Positions 15,001-27,000 of a stretch of DNA of 64,000 nucleotides are shown piece after piece; positions within the stretch are counted from its first letter, which is position 1; each line of letters opens with the position of its first letter. Under the pieces are notes generated by a model. It saw only the letters and a program-made list of their open reading frames with translations, was not told the origin of the DNA and searched no databases. Both the position numbers and the translations under genes were made by a program. The stretch spans positions 20,811,597-20,875,596 of the forward strand of contig CM055901.1 in NCBI GenBank assembly GCA_029582155.1, written 5' to 3'. The stretch is from Panopea generosa (Eukaryota; Mollusca; Bivalvia; Adapedonta; Hiatellidae).

Positions 15001-18000
15001 TTTGTGATTGTCATGAATAATTAAAGACGGAAATGAAATTTAATTCTTATTTGCTTATGAGATGTGAAATTACATTTGCCACATGCAAAATTGTTTTTTT
15101 TGTGAACTAAGATAGGTGAAACATTTAAGTTTACTTTTCATTATTGTTCAAATTGCAGTGGTGGTCTAGCGGTAGAGCATTTACCTTGCATGCGGAAGGT
15201 TGTGGGTTCGATCCTCGATTTGAAAAATATTGTTTTCATCTAATTTAAGCAACTGAATTAATACCAAGTGATGCCAATTTTAAAAATATTGTTGTCATCT
15301 AATTCAAGCAACTGAATTCATACCAAGAGATGTCGATTTTAAAATTTTTTTTTCATTTTATTCAAGCAACTGAGTTCATACCAAGCGAGTGGAAAGGCAA
15401 TTACACATGCTCTCAGGACCACCGTGAGATCCATTTTGTCATGAATATCACCAAGTCAGCCACTAGTATTGGTCTAGATGGAGACCTATACATAGATGGT
15501 CATAACTTAACCATGGACGGTGCGTTTGCATGGGCCTTCAAGTACCTCACCATGCAAACCAATGACGTCATAACGGAAGAAGTTGCCGGGAAAAATTTCA
15601 CACTTGTCGAGCTGAATGGAAAATTGCAGACAGAGGTTTTTATTGATGGAGTCATGGTTTTTACAACTGCTAGCGGTAAACTTACATGCCCTGTGGAGTT
15701 GAGACGGGCAGCTGGTAAGCATTTGCTGATTGATGTGGCTTTTATCTCTACAACAGATTTGCTTGTATAGTATAGTAGCTTATTGTGGCTTGGAAAAAGA
15801 GTTTCATTTGCAAAATGTTATAAAAAAATTTCATTGTGACTATTGCATCATTTTATTGCTTCTGTTATTCAGTGTCTGGATCATCTATGTTAACATCATT
15901 GCATTTATTATTTTTGGGTGGTTGTTTCAACTTAAATTCAATTCTTGACTTAACTTTATAAGGCATTAAGCTACAAACATGCCATTAACCATTTAATAAA
16001 GACAACTGTACAAGAAAACCGTTTAGTGGTGCATAAAAATAAGTTTTATGAAATATTCTCCTGATAAAACAATTTCAAAACTTTTTCAACAGATCAAACA
16101 TAAACACTTTTCCTTGTTTTTATCTACATTGTAATAAAATTACAATACAAAGGACAAGTACTGTATCAACCAATAAATATTTCTCTAATCGTAATGTACA
16201 GTAAGCCTAAAATGGTAACAGAAAGAACCCCAACTACATAAAAAAATCAAGCATTCCCATCCATAAAGCGGGGTGGTAGTGTGTTGGATAGAAAGTTGGC
16301 CCATTACACCAGAGGTTGCAGGTTCGATCCCCAGGTTGATCTGATGCCTCTCAAACAACAACACTCAGTACTGGTTCTACCCAGAAAGCGGACACGAGAG
16401 CGGTTCATATTATTATAAGCTCTGACCTTTCTTCGCAATTGAGCTTAAATAACTTCGTTTAAACCAATCAATATTTTTGTTTGTGTAAGCACACATGACT
16501 TTTGGGTATCGAACCTGAATTACAAAAATAAATATTGGCATTTTTTTTGTAACTTCAAATTTTTACTCCAAGAAGTTTGTTATCTTGCATACATTAGTGA
16601 AATGGACCATATATGTATTGGGTATCAGTTAACCATTTCATTTCAGACAGCATTCACATTCATTAAAAAATTCTTTGACAAGTCAAAAGACCTTTTTAAC
16701 CAGTTCAAGAACAAATTTCTTCACTATTGCTTTGAAAATGTTGCAAAAATTGCAATAATTCAACAATCGTTTCTTTAATAAAATAAATATCTTCATGGTC
16801 AGCGGTTGTTAATGCCATCTCAAGGTCACACATCTCACCACAGAGGTCGCGGGTTTGAGCCAATCTCTAATTGTCTGAAACCTTTATATGCAATTTTCTC
16901 TATTGATTAAGCTGGTTGATATCTTCAAAGGTCAATATTAAACATTCTGAAAATATACACTTTTATTTAAAGGTCAATATCGAGTTTCAAGGTCATTGTT
17001 TTGGATCAACAGGTCTGGGTAGTTTACAAATTATCTACCAGTCGTAAATAAATTGTTAACTAAAAATTTTAAATCAAATTTTAAAACTTTTTATCTTTAA
17101 TGAATGTCTATGTCTGACAGCATTGATATTATTGGTGATTGCGAGCTTAAACCCGAATAAATGTTCCTTTTTGCGTTTTTTTTTGTTTTGTTTTTTAAAT
17201 GAAAATTTACTAACACGTTTTTTTCATGTACATGTGTATGTTTAAGTTGGGATCATCATCATTGCAAATTTGTCGTTCCATTAATAACTACCAGGCTCCT
17301 GTTTAACCAACAATTTCTCAAGTTTTACTTGAATAACTTAATTTTGACTGGTAACATAACTATCCTTTTATCAATGTCAATGAAAACAAAAGCAGTTTCA
17401 GGAGCCAGTTTAATATCATGATCATCTAGCTGCTTTTTTTAGATTTAACTTTTAATTTTCAAAGCTGTATATGTATTTCAGTATATACTTGAATATGTTG
17501 GTGAAACCACAGGGGCTAGTGCCAATAAATATTTTATATCTCTATATATAGTATAATAAAGTCTTTATAATACTATATAAAGGGATATAAACTATATCCT
17601 GTGGGTGAAACAGGAGCCAGTATCAGTTTTGACGAATGATTTGCCAATCAACATATTATTTTGTTGTTTTGGAGATTTCCTAGACCTGGGTCCGAGGTTA
17701 TAAAACTTTGTTCTATGCTTAAGTCAAGATTCCATACTCAATTCAAGATTCCATGCTCAACTCAAAAATGAATGGACTAATTACAACAAAATAAATGTGA
17801 ATAAATGTAACATTTACCTAGAATCAGCACTAAAACGTTCAAATTGGAGGCTACGTCAAAACAGAAATAAATATAAATATGGGTAACCTTCTTCTTCAAA
17901 CCAGCACTAATTATACTTTCAAATTTGAAGTCGAGTGTTTGGGCTTTGATATGTGTTTATTATTTATTATAAGAATCTTACATTGGTTTGAGGTTTAGAT

Positions 18001-21000
18001 AGCAAATTCTGTTCCTTGGGATAACTGTTTAAGCAGGAACTTGGCAAAGCCTTGTTCCCACCAAGAGAGTTATCCATCGTGACGGAATTTTCTATCAGAA
18101 ATGAAAAAGTCATAAATGATTCTTTTTCTTGCATACCAAACATATTAAATAATTATTTTAACTTAATTTGTCATTAATGATTATGCAACGACTGCTTTTA
18201 AGACGTTGAATTATATGATTTACTTTATATATTTCATATGTTACGTCATCTTGAAGATTCCAACGTCACAGTACGAGAGTTTTATTGCGTTTTTATATGT
18301 ATTTGTGTTGAGCATAAAAAATGTTTTATAATCTCGGGGATTAGAACAAGGTACTGGTAAGTGAATCTCTTCCTTAGACCGCTTGAACATGATCAGTTTA
18401 GATATTGCTTTGTTGTGCAAAACAATGGATGTGGTAGTGTACCGGGTGTTGAGAAAGTTTGTAGACATAAATAAAAATGAGTTAACAAATAACTAAAAAA
18501 AAAAATGAAAATAATTCAAATATAATTTGCAGATTTTAAATGATACTATCATTATGTATTATTTCATCCCCATTTTAAGGACAAAATAGAATTTTCAAAT
18601 TTCTGGTCTCTTCTTAAAAGCTCAGACAATTTGTCAATGGTAGATCTCTCACTACTCTATAAGTTATTTTAATTACTTAATGCATAATAGTTCATAATAT
18701 TGATGTTAGGTGACATTAATTTAAACGTTTGTCATAGATTAATTACACTTCAAATCCGTTGTAATCTGCTACATGGTATCCAAAGGGCTAGGCTGTGTTA
18801 TAAATGGAAATCATGTCATGGCTACATCAGGTTATGGAAGTTTATCGCATCGAGTGAACAACATCATTTTAAAATGATATAAACATCATTCTGTTTTCTT
18901 TCAGTGTATTGTGTAACTAATCATGGAATGCCTATATACACTTTATTTTTCCGTTATTGTTTTAGTTTTGTTTGCAACAATTGGTAGAAAACACACTTGT
19001 TTGGAGGTTACTTCCACCATCTTTACGCGCACAATTACAAATTCATAATAGCTGGAAAAAATGCCTCAATATCTTTATATATTTCCTATATTACCCATCA
19101 TAGAACAGTTCAGTTCTGAAATCAGCAGAATTGAACACATCCTACGCATGCCTAGGTCCCCAATAGGAGTTTGGCATTAACGTAAGAGAGATAGATATAT
19201 TTAGACTGGCAATTTAGAAGGTATCTAGTTAAATTTCAAACAAATTGAATGGCTTTTAGCAAATGGTTTGAGTTAGCAATCTTGGATTTAAGAGCCATAG
19301 AAAAAACATTTTTAATGGGTTTTGCGTTCTATTGAACAGCGTTTTAATAGGACTGCAGTGTAGCTGTCAACAATTTGTCTACAAACTTTCTAAACAGCCC
19401 ACATTTGCTTGGTTTTATTGATTTATTTGGAACGTCAGTCATTGTTATAGTAGCTTTTGCTTGAGTTGGTTGTATGTATGCAAAACCTTCGCCATTTTCA
19501 GTGTACATGAACTGGTGTAATTCCCACGGCAGTTGTTACAGATACGGCAAACGGCAAGACCAGTTTTCATGCTGCTGCGACGACGGTATAATATATTAAA
19601 TGTCAGCCTAATTTAAAAAGATCATGCTTTGCTTTTCATGGTCATTCAATTTTAAAAAAAATAGATATTTATATTTTCCGTATTTGATTAACTTCATTTT
19701 AGGATTATAGAGATTTTAAGTTAATTATTTTTGGTAATATCACTTTTAAAGTTACTGTAATTGTAATGGTGTTTTTACTGTTTTCAATTTAATAAAAAAA
19801 ATTGTCAGTTATTGTATAATAAATTATTAATGAAACTGTACATGTTCACTTATTTGAAAATCAAATTATATTTTACCGAACATCATTTATCTATTTGAGT
19901 TTTATAGAATTAGTAATTGTATAATTTAGTTAGTTTTGCATTGATTTAATATTGACGAATAACAAAATAAACGTTACATAGATAAAATTTTTAAATTGAA
20001 AAACTTATTTTCACAAACTTTTCTGCATGCAAGAAGACTTATATTTTGATTTTGCACAAATCTTAACTGAAAACATTCATGTATACTGTAGTGTTAGAGA
20101 CACATGACAAAAGGGGAAGGGGGTCGGTGCCTTTTGAAGGGGGAATTTAGTGTAAATTGGTGGTTTAGGGAATTTTGATAGGTGGTAAAATTAAATAAAA
20201 ACCAAAAGAAATCGTTAGTATGTATAAAACAGTTAACAGGTCAACATCACATTTCTACATTGTTTTAATCAGAAAAACTTGCAATTAAACCCATTTAAAA
20301 GTTGTTGTTTTTATGCTCCCCCAAAGGGGGGAAGCATATAGTCGCTGCTTCGTCTGTCCGTGCGTCCCCAAGTTCATGTCTGGGCTATTTCTCTACAACC
20401 TCTGATTGGAATTTTATGAAACTTGCTAGGATGCATCATTACCAAGTGCAGATGCGCATATTGTCTTTATGTTCTGATTTGATGAGTTTTCACGGAGTTA
20501 TGGTCTTTTGATTATGTCTGTGACCAAATGCTTGTCCGCGCTATTTCTCTTCAACCCCATGTTGGAATTTTATGAAACTTGCTAGGATGCATCATTACCA
20601 AGTGCAGTTGTGCATATTAACTTTGTGTTTCAGTTCGATGATTTTTATGGAGTTCTGGCACTTTCATTAAGTCTGTGCCCAAATTATTTATTCGCGCTAT
20701 TTCTCTACAACCTAAGGTTGGAATTTTATGAAACTTGCTGTGTTTGTGTTCCGGTTCGATGATTTTTCATGGAGTTATGGTCCTTTGATTCAGTCAGTGA
20801 CCAACTTCTTGTCCGCTCTATTTCTCTACAACCAGTGGTTGGAATTTTATGAAATTTGCTAGGATGCATTATTACCAACTGGAGATGTGCATATTGTCGT
20901 CATGACGCTATTTCGCTGTAACAACCTCTGGTTTTTAAAATTAAATTCTGTAAAATTAGCTAGGATCTACGCATATTGTCATTTTGTTCCAGTTTAATGA

Positions 21001-24000
21001 TTTGCGAATGAGTTCTGTGAAGTGCAGAGCCACATATTGTTTCTGCAATGCAGTTTCGTATTTTTCAACCAAGTAGCCGGTACATAGTCAAACACTCACT
21101 TGGGGAGCATCCATCGGTTCCACCCATATTTTCTTGTTTTCTTAGGGGAAACCACTAATTCAAGTGGGAAAGTTATCAGTTACTTCCGGAGATAGGGTGT
21201 GCTAAAGTACTGGTTAACCTTCCAGGATTCAAGGAAAGAGTGAAGTTGATTGATCGTCTGTTAGTCGTTGATAGCAGAAAATGATGTTGAATATTCAATC
21301 ATTCTATTAAGTACCGGTGCATGATGTAACTGCTAAAAGTATCAGAGTATTAAAGGCATTATCTTTTTAAAATGTGGGGCTTTATAAGAGGCAAAAGCAA
21401 CGTTTACTAACCGTTTTCTATTTTAACATGGGAAAACAAAACAAAGCGGCCATTTCCCTCTCACTGCTGAGGCTGTGGGTAAGAGTCCAGCTTGGGTAAA
21501 AAAAAAAATATATTTGAAAGTTTTCAAGTTACTTGCAGGTTTTTACTCGGATTTATTCTGAGGTTTTTATTTGCCATCATAATTGAATATGCCATTAATG
21601 TAACTGGTGCGTTAAAAATGACGTTAAACCTCATCAATTGATCAAAAGAGTGTTACAATGTGAGATAAATGGATTCAGTGATACTTAAATGCATTGAATA
21701 GAATAAGATCAAACTTATTTACTTTTATGGGGTGTTTAATATGGATTTTACTGTATGTTGATATTTTTAACGATAACTATACTCTCACGATTAAAATACC
21801 TGTGTGGTTTTGTGGGCGCAGAATTTCACCAGATGCTTTCATAGCATGTCATCTTGTTTTGTTTTTACAGATCAAAAGCTATGATTATTCAAATTATTTT
21901 TTTTTTAAAATTTTTCTGAGCATACATTATTTGCAACAATAAACATGTATTTTGTTTTAATGTTTGTTACTTAAAGTCATTTCGTTTATTTGTACAGTGT
22001 ACATGGGAAGGTACTGCGAAATTGACACAACACCCACATCTTCAACAACAACTACAACTTCAACAACTACAATAACCCCAACTACAACTTCAACAACTAC
22101 CCCAACTACAACTTCAACAACTACAACTACCCCAACTACAACTTCAACAACTACAACTACCCCAACCACAACTACCCCAACTACAACTTCAACAACTACA
22201 ACTACCCCAACTACAACTTCAACAACTACAACTACCCCAACTACAACTTCAACAACTACCCCAACTACAACTTCAACAACTACAACCACTCCAACAACAA
22301 CAACTACAACTACCCCAACTACAACTTCAACAACAACAACAACACCAACTACAACTTCAACAACAACTACAACCCCAACTACAACTTCAACTACAACCCC
22401 AACTACAACATCAACTACAACTCCAACTACAACTTCAAAAACAACTCCAACTACAACTTCAACTACTACAACTACCCAAACTACAACAACCCCAACTACA
22501 ACTTCAACTACAACAGCTAGACCAACTACAACAACAACCACACCTACTACAACTACACCAACTCCCTGTATCCCAGTGACAAACTGCAGTACACACTACA
22601 TGTGTGGGGCCCATGGACATAAGGAGTGTCTACCAGGATGGACTGGTCCCAATTGTGACCAGCAAGTTCCACAGGGTGATGGAGATTGTGATATTTTTGA
22701 TTGTAAGTTAACACTTTTAAAATTAAATATGACAAGGCATGTAACAAATGACTTGGATATAGAGTTTGGAATAACAAATAATGTAGCAAGTAAGTTCAGT
22801 ATAACAGATAGTGTAACAAGTAAGTTCATTATAACAAATAATGTAGCAAAACAGATGGTGTATAGCAAGTAAGTCTAGTATAACAACTGATGTAGCAATT
22901 AAGTTCAGTATAAAAAATGTAGCAAGTGAGTTAGTATAAGTAAACATATAATTTAGCATGTGAGTTCAGTATAACAAATACTGTAGCAAGGGAGTTCAGT
23001 ATAACAACTGATGTAGCAAGTATGTACAGTATAACAAATGATGTACAGCAAGTAAATCCAGTATTATAATAACAAAAAAATAGCAAGTGAGTTCAGTATA
23101 ACAAATTATAGAGCAAGTAAGTTCAGTATAACAAATAATGTAGCAAGTGAGTTCAGTATAACAAGTACTGTAGCGAGTGAGTTCAGTGTAACAAATATTG
23201 TAGCAAGTATGTTCATGCTTACAAATAATGTAGCAAGTAAGTTCAGTATAACAACTGATGAAGCAAGTAAGTTCAGTATAACAAATAATGTAGCAAGTGA
23301 GTTCATTATAACAAATAATATAACAAGTAAGTTCAGTTTAACAAATAATGTAGTAAGTGAGGTAAGTATAACAAATAATGTAGCAAGTGAGTTCAGTATA
23401 ACAAATGATGTAACAAGTGAGTTCAGTATAACATATACTGTAACAAGTGAGTTCAGTTTAATAAATAATGTAGCAAGTGAGTTCAGTGTAACAAATAATG
23501 TAGCAAGTGAGTTCAGTGTAACAAATTATGTAGCAAGTATGGTCAGTACAATAACTGATGTAGCAAGTGAGTTCAGTATAACAAATAATGTAGCAAGTGA
23601 GTTCAAAATAACAAATAATGTAGCAAGTGTGTTCAGTATAACAACTGATGAAGCAAGTGAGTTCAGTGTAATCTTTATAATATCAAATATCAAGAGCAGA
23701 CAGTAATTTGGCTTCTATATAATTTTATCGGGCCCCTTTAGCTCAGCTGGTAGCACGTCTGACTTTTAGTTCAGGAGTTGTGAGTTCCAATCCCTGTCCA
23801 TCTACATTCGTCATGATGATTGATATATGTCATTTTTTTCTCATTGTTATTTATCTCTCACCTTGGAATCAAGTGGGGAAAAGGACCCCAGGAAAGAGTG
23901 GTTAAGTTAACTTATTGTCTTTTAACCCTCGCTTGCATAAAAATGATGTTGCACTTTCAAACAAACATTGATATCATTTCAGCAACTGAGTTCATCCCGA

Positions 24001-27000
24001 GTGAGTGGACAGGTAACTACACTTGTAACAACTATGGTGAGGTCCGCTTTGTCATGAACATTACCAAGTCCTCCAGCAGTATTGGTCTAGATGCGCAGTT
24101 CTTTATTGATGGCCATAACCTTACCATGGACGGAGCTTTTGCCTCGGGCTTCAAGTTTTTGACACTGCAAAGTCATGCCGTTTTATCACAGGTGATTGCT
24201 GGCAAGAATTTCACAGATATAGAGTTGAATGGGAGACTGCAAACTCCTGTGTACATCGATGGAATGGTACTGTTTACAACTTCCACTGGTAAAGTGAGCT
24301 GCCCTGTGGAGCTGAGAAGATCTGCTTGTAAGATTTAGTCTGTATATCTCAACTGTATAGAAATTTATAGAATTTGTTTGGAGAAAATGATTAAAACTTC
24401 AGATACTTTGTTCTTTTAAAAATGTGTCTTAAAATGATGCAAATTTTGTTCAGAAGCTTAAGATTATTTATGACAATGTTTGAAAATGATCATGTCATTT
24501 CCTGGTCAACAATTATGTCAACAGATATTGCATTAAAATTGTGTTGTAGAAATAACTATTCATATTGTAAAATACTTCATTTACATAATTTATATTGCCA
24601 TTCTTTAAGTTTCACAACACAATTATAACACTTAATTATGAGACATTCGGCTTTCATTTTAGTGAGGATAAACTGGTGCGGTTCCCATGGTAACTGTTAC
24701 AGATATGGCAGACAGAGGAAGCAATTCATGTGTTGCTGTGACCATGGTAACGGCTTTTTTATTAGCTCTTTGGCAACACGAAATATTTTATTTTTTTGTC
24801 TGCAAAATATTTATTTTTATCAACAAATTTTCTGAAACAGATTAATCCAAAACTAAAAGGCACACTGATCCTTCTATTTATATATGAAGTGTTAATATGC
24901 ATTCCATAGAAATTGTATTGTAAAAAAAAGTACCCCCTTCCCACTTCCTCCCCATATTTAACAGAAACCATAATTAAAATTAAAAAAAGATAAAATTGTT
25001 TAAAATTTCCTTGTTCATTAGCTGCTTAAAGAAATTCATGTTTTATGAATGGTATAATCCTATGAGGCTTTCTATCTCATTACTTTTATTCAGGATACTA
25101 TGGTAGATTTTGTGAAATTCCGGTCACCACGACCTCAACCACTACCACATCAACACCTGCCACACCCACAACAACCTCAACTACACGTCCATCAACCAGC
25201 ACAACAACTACAAGCACAACACCAACAACTACCTTAACTTCAACCACAAAAACTACAACTACACCCACCACAACATCAACCACACCCACCACAACTACAA
25301 CCACTCCCACCACAACATCAACCACACCCACCACAACTACAACCACTCCCACCACTACATCAACCACACCCACCACTACTTCAACCACTCCCACAACAAC
25401 TACAACAACACCTACCACGACTACAAAGACAACTACGACAACCACCACTCCAACAACGACAACCACCACTACAACAACCCCAACAACAACCACAGAGAAC
25501 CCCCTTTGCACTGGTCACTACACATGTAGTTCTGGTGGTGTGAGGGCTTGTCTACCGTGGTGGACTGGGGACAATTGTGATGTTTTGAGGCCAGTGTCGG
25601 GTCCTGTGTGCCCGGTTGCTGACGGTAAGTTTGTCATACACATACATTCAAACAGTCAAGGCAGAACTGGCTTCCTAATACAAGTTAATTAAAATTAAAA
25701 TTATAAAAATGATTAGTAGAAAATGTGGCTATTTAAGACAAGTGGCTATCTTGTACACAGACTTGACTGTGTTTACTTTTATTCAAATGAATATGACTTG
25801 ATCAGACTGTGCCCAACACAGCATAGGATATCAGTTTTGTGTTCAAAAGTATGTGCATACAATTTAAAATATATCCGATTGTGGATTAGAACGGAAGATA
25901 TATAATTTTAATGAAGATGTTAATTTTGTCAAGCAAAGTTTAAAATGGGAGAGTTAAAAGGATACAAGACAATGCTGAAATCAAGTTTTTAATCGTGTTC
26001 GCAGAAGTTTTGCAAAGTAACTAAGCATTTAATTGATTGTGTACCGCACATAGGTACCCAAGATTTTGAGCCAAGTTTTTGGAAAGGTTCATATACCTGT
26101 GCAAGTGACAGACAGAACATAGACTTCCACCTGAATGTCACCAAGTCCGATAGCACTACTGGTGTGGTGGCCCGGTTAACTGTCCTCGGTCGCGACATGT
26201 TGATGACCGGCACCTACGCATCATTCCTACAGTCTCTCAACATGCAGAGACACACAGTAGTCTCGGACAACATAGCTGGAAGAACGTTCACCAAGATTGA
26301 ACTGAATGGAAAGATGCAAACGCCATACTTGATAGAGGGTGCTATGATCTTCGGGACAGATGCAGACGTCACTGAAGTGTGTCTGATGGAGATGCGGCAG
26401 AATCAAGGTGAGTTCATGCTGTTTAATTGTAGTGTACTGAAACATCAATTATATGTTTGGTTTTCCCTGGCTAAGTAGTCTAGATTTAGTACTGTCTTAA
26501 GATCACTTCCTCATCACCATGGTCGTGGTTTGAGCCCAGCTTGGTACAAAACATAAATATAATATATAATATAATATAATGAAATAAAGTATGTTTTGAC
26601 AAATATCCATTGGATAATGACACAAGTTTTATTTTAATGCAACAGGTACAGAGACTTAGTTGGAGGGGAAAATGATTAGGGTCAAGAAAATATGAAAACT
26701 GAAAACTGAAATGCAAATGTGTTTGAACAAAAAGCAATCCCATAATGCTATGAAAAAGAAACTTCTATACTAATAATATCTATTTGGGTTATAAACATTT
26801 TGCCGACTTGTTTCATCAATTCAATTATAAAGTTTCATGTAAAATGCTCCATGTATTGTATATCTGTCACAGGTGGTAGTGGAAGCAGCTGTAACCCGAC
26901 AACAACAACATCAAAACCAGTGTCTACAACAGTGAAGTACTACACACCGGGAACCGTGTACTCGGCAAACATAGAGTTGGTAGATGAAGAATATGATGAG

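Noticed and set aside
15158-15222. Functional tRNA gene
   Set aside because: Good A and B boxes, but no acceptor stem pairing; it matches the head of a SINE present at 12535.
20302-20511. Short + strand frame as a small gene
   Set aside because: It is the left end of the interspersed element at 20313-21110.
23209-23706. 165-codon + strand frame of a 10-residue repeat as a separate gene
   Set aside because: It lies wholly in a 30-bp intronic minisatellite, and a unit divisible by three keeps frames open by itself. Kept only as a possible retention product.
26408-26872. A gene boundary between the two arrays
   Set aside because: No promoter, initiator exon or poly(A) signal seen, and both bordering exons have good phase 1 splice sites; left as an alternative rather than adopted.
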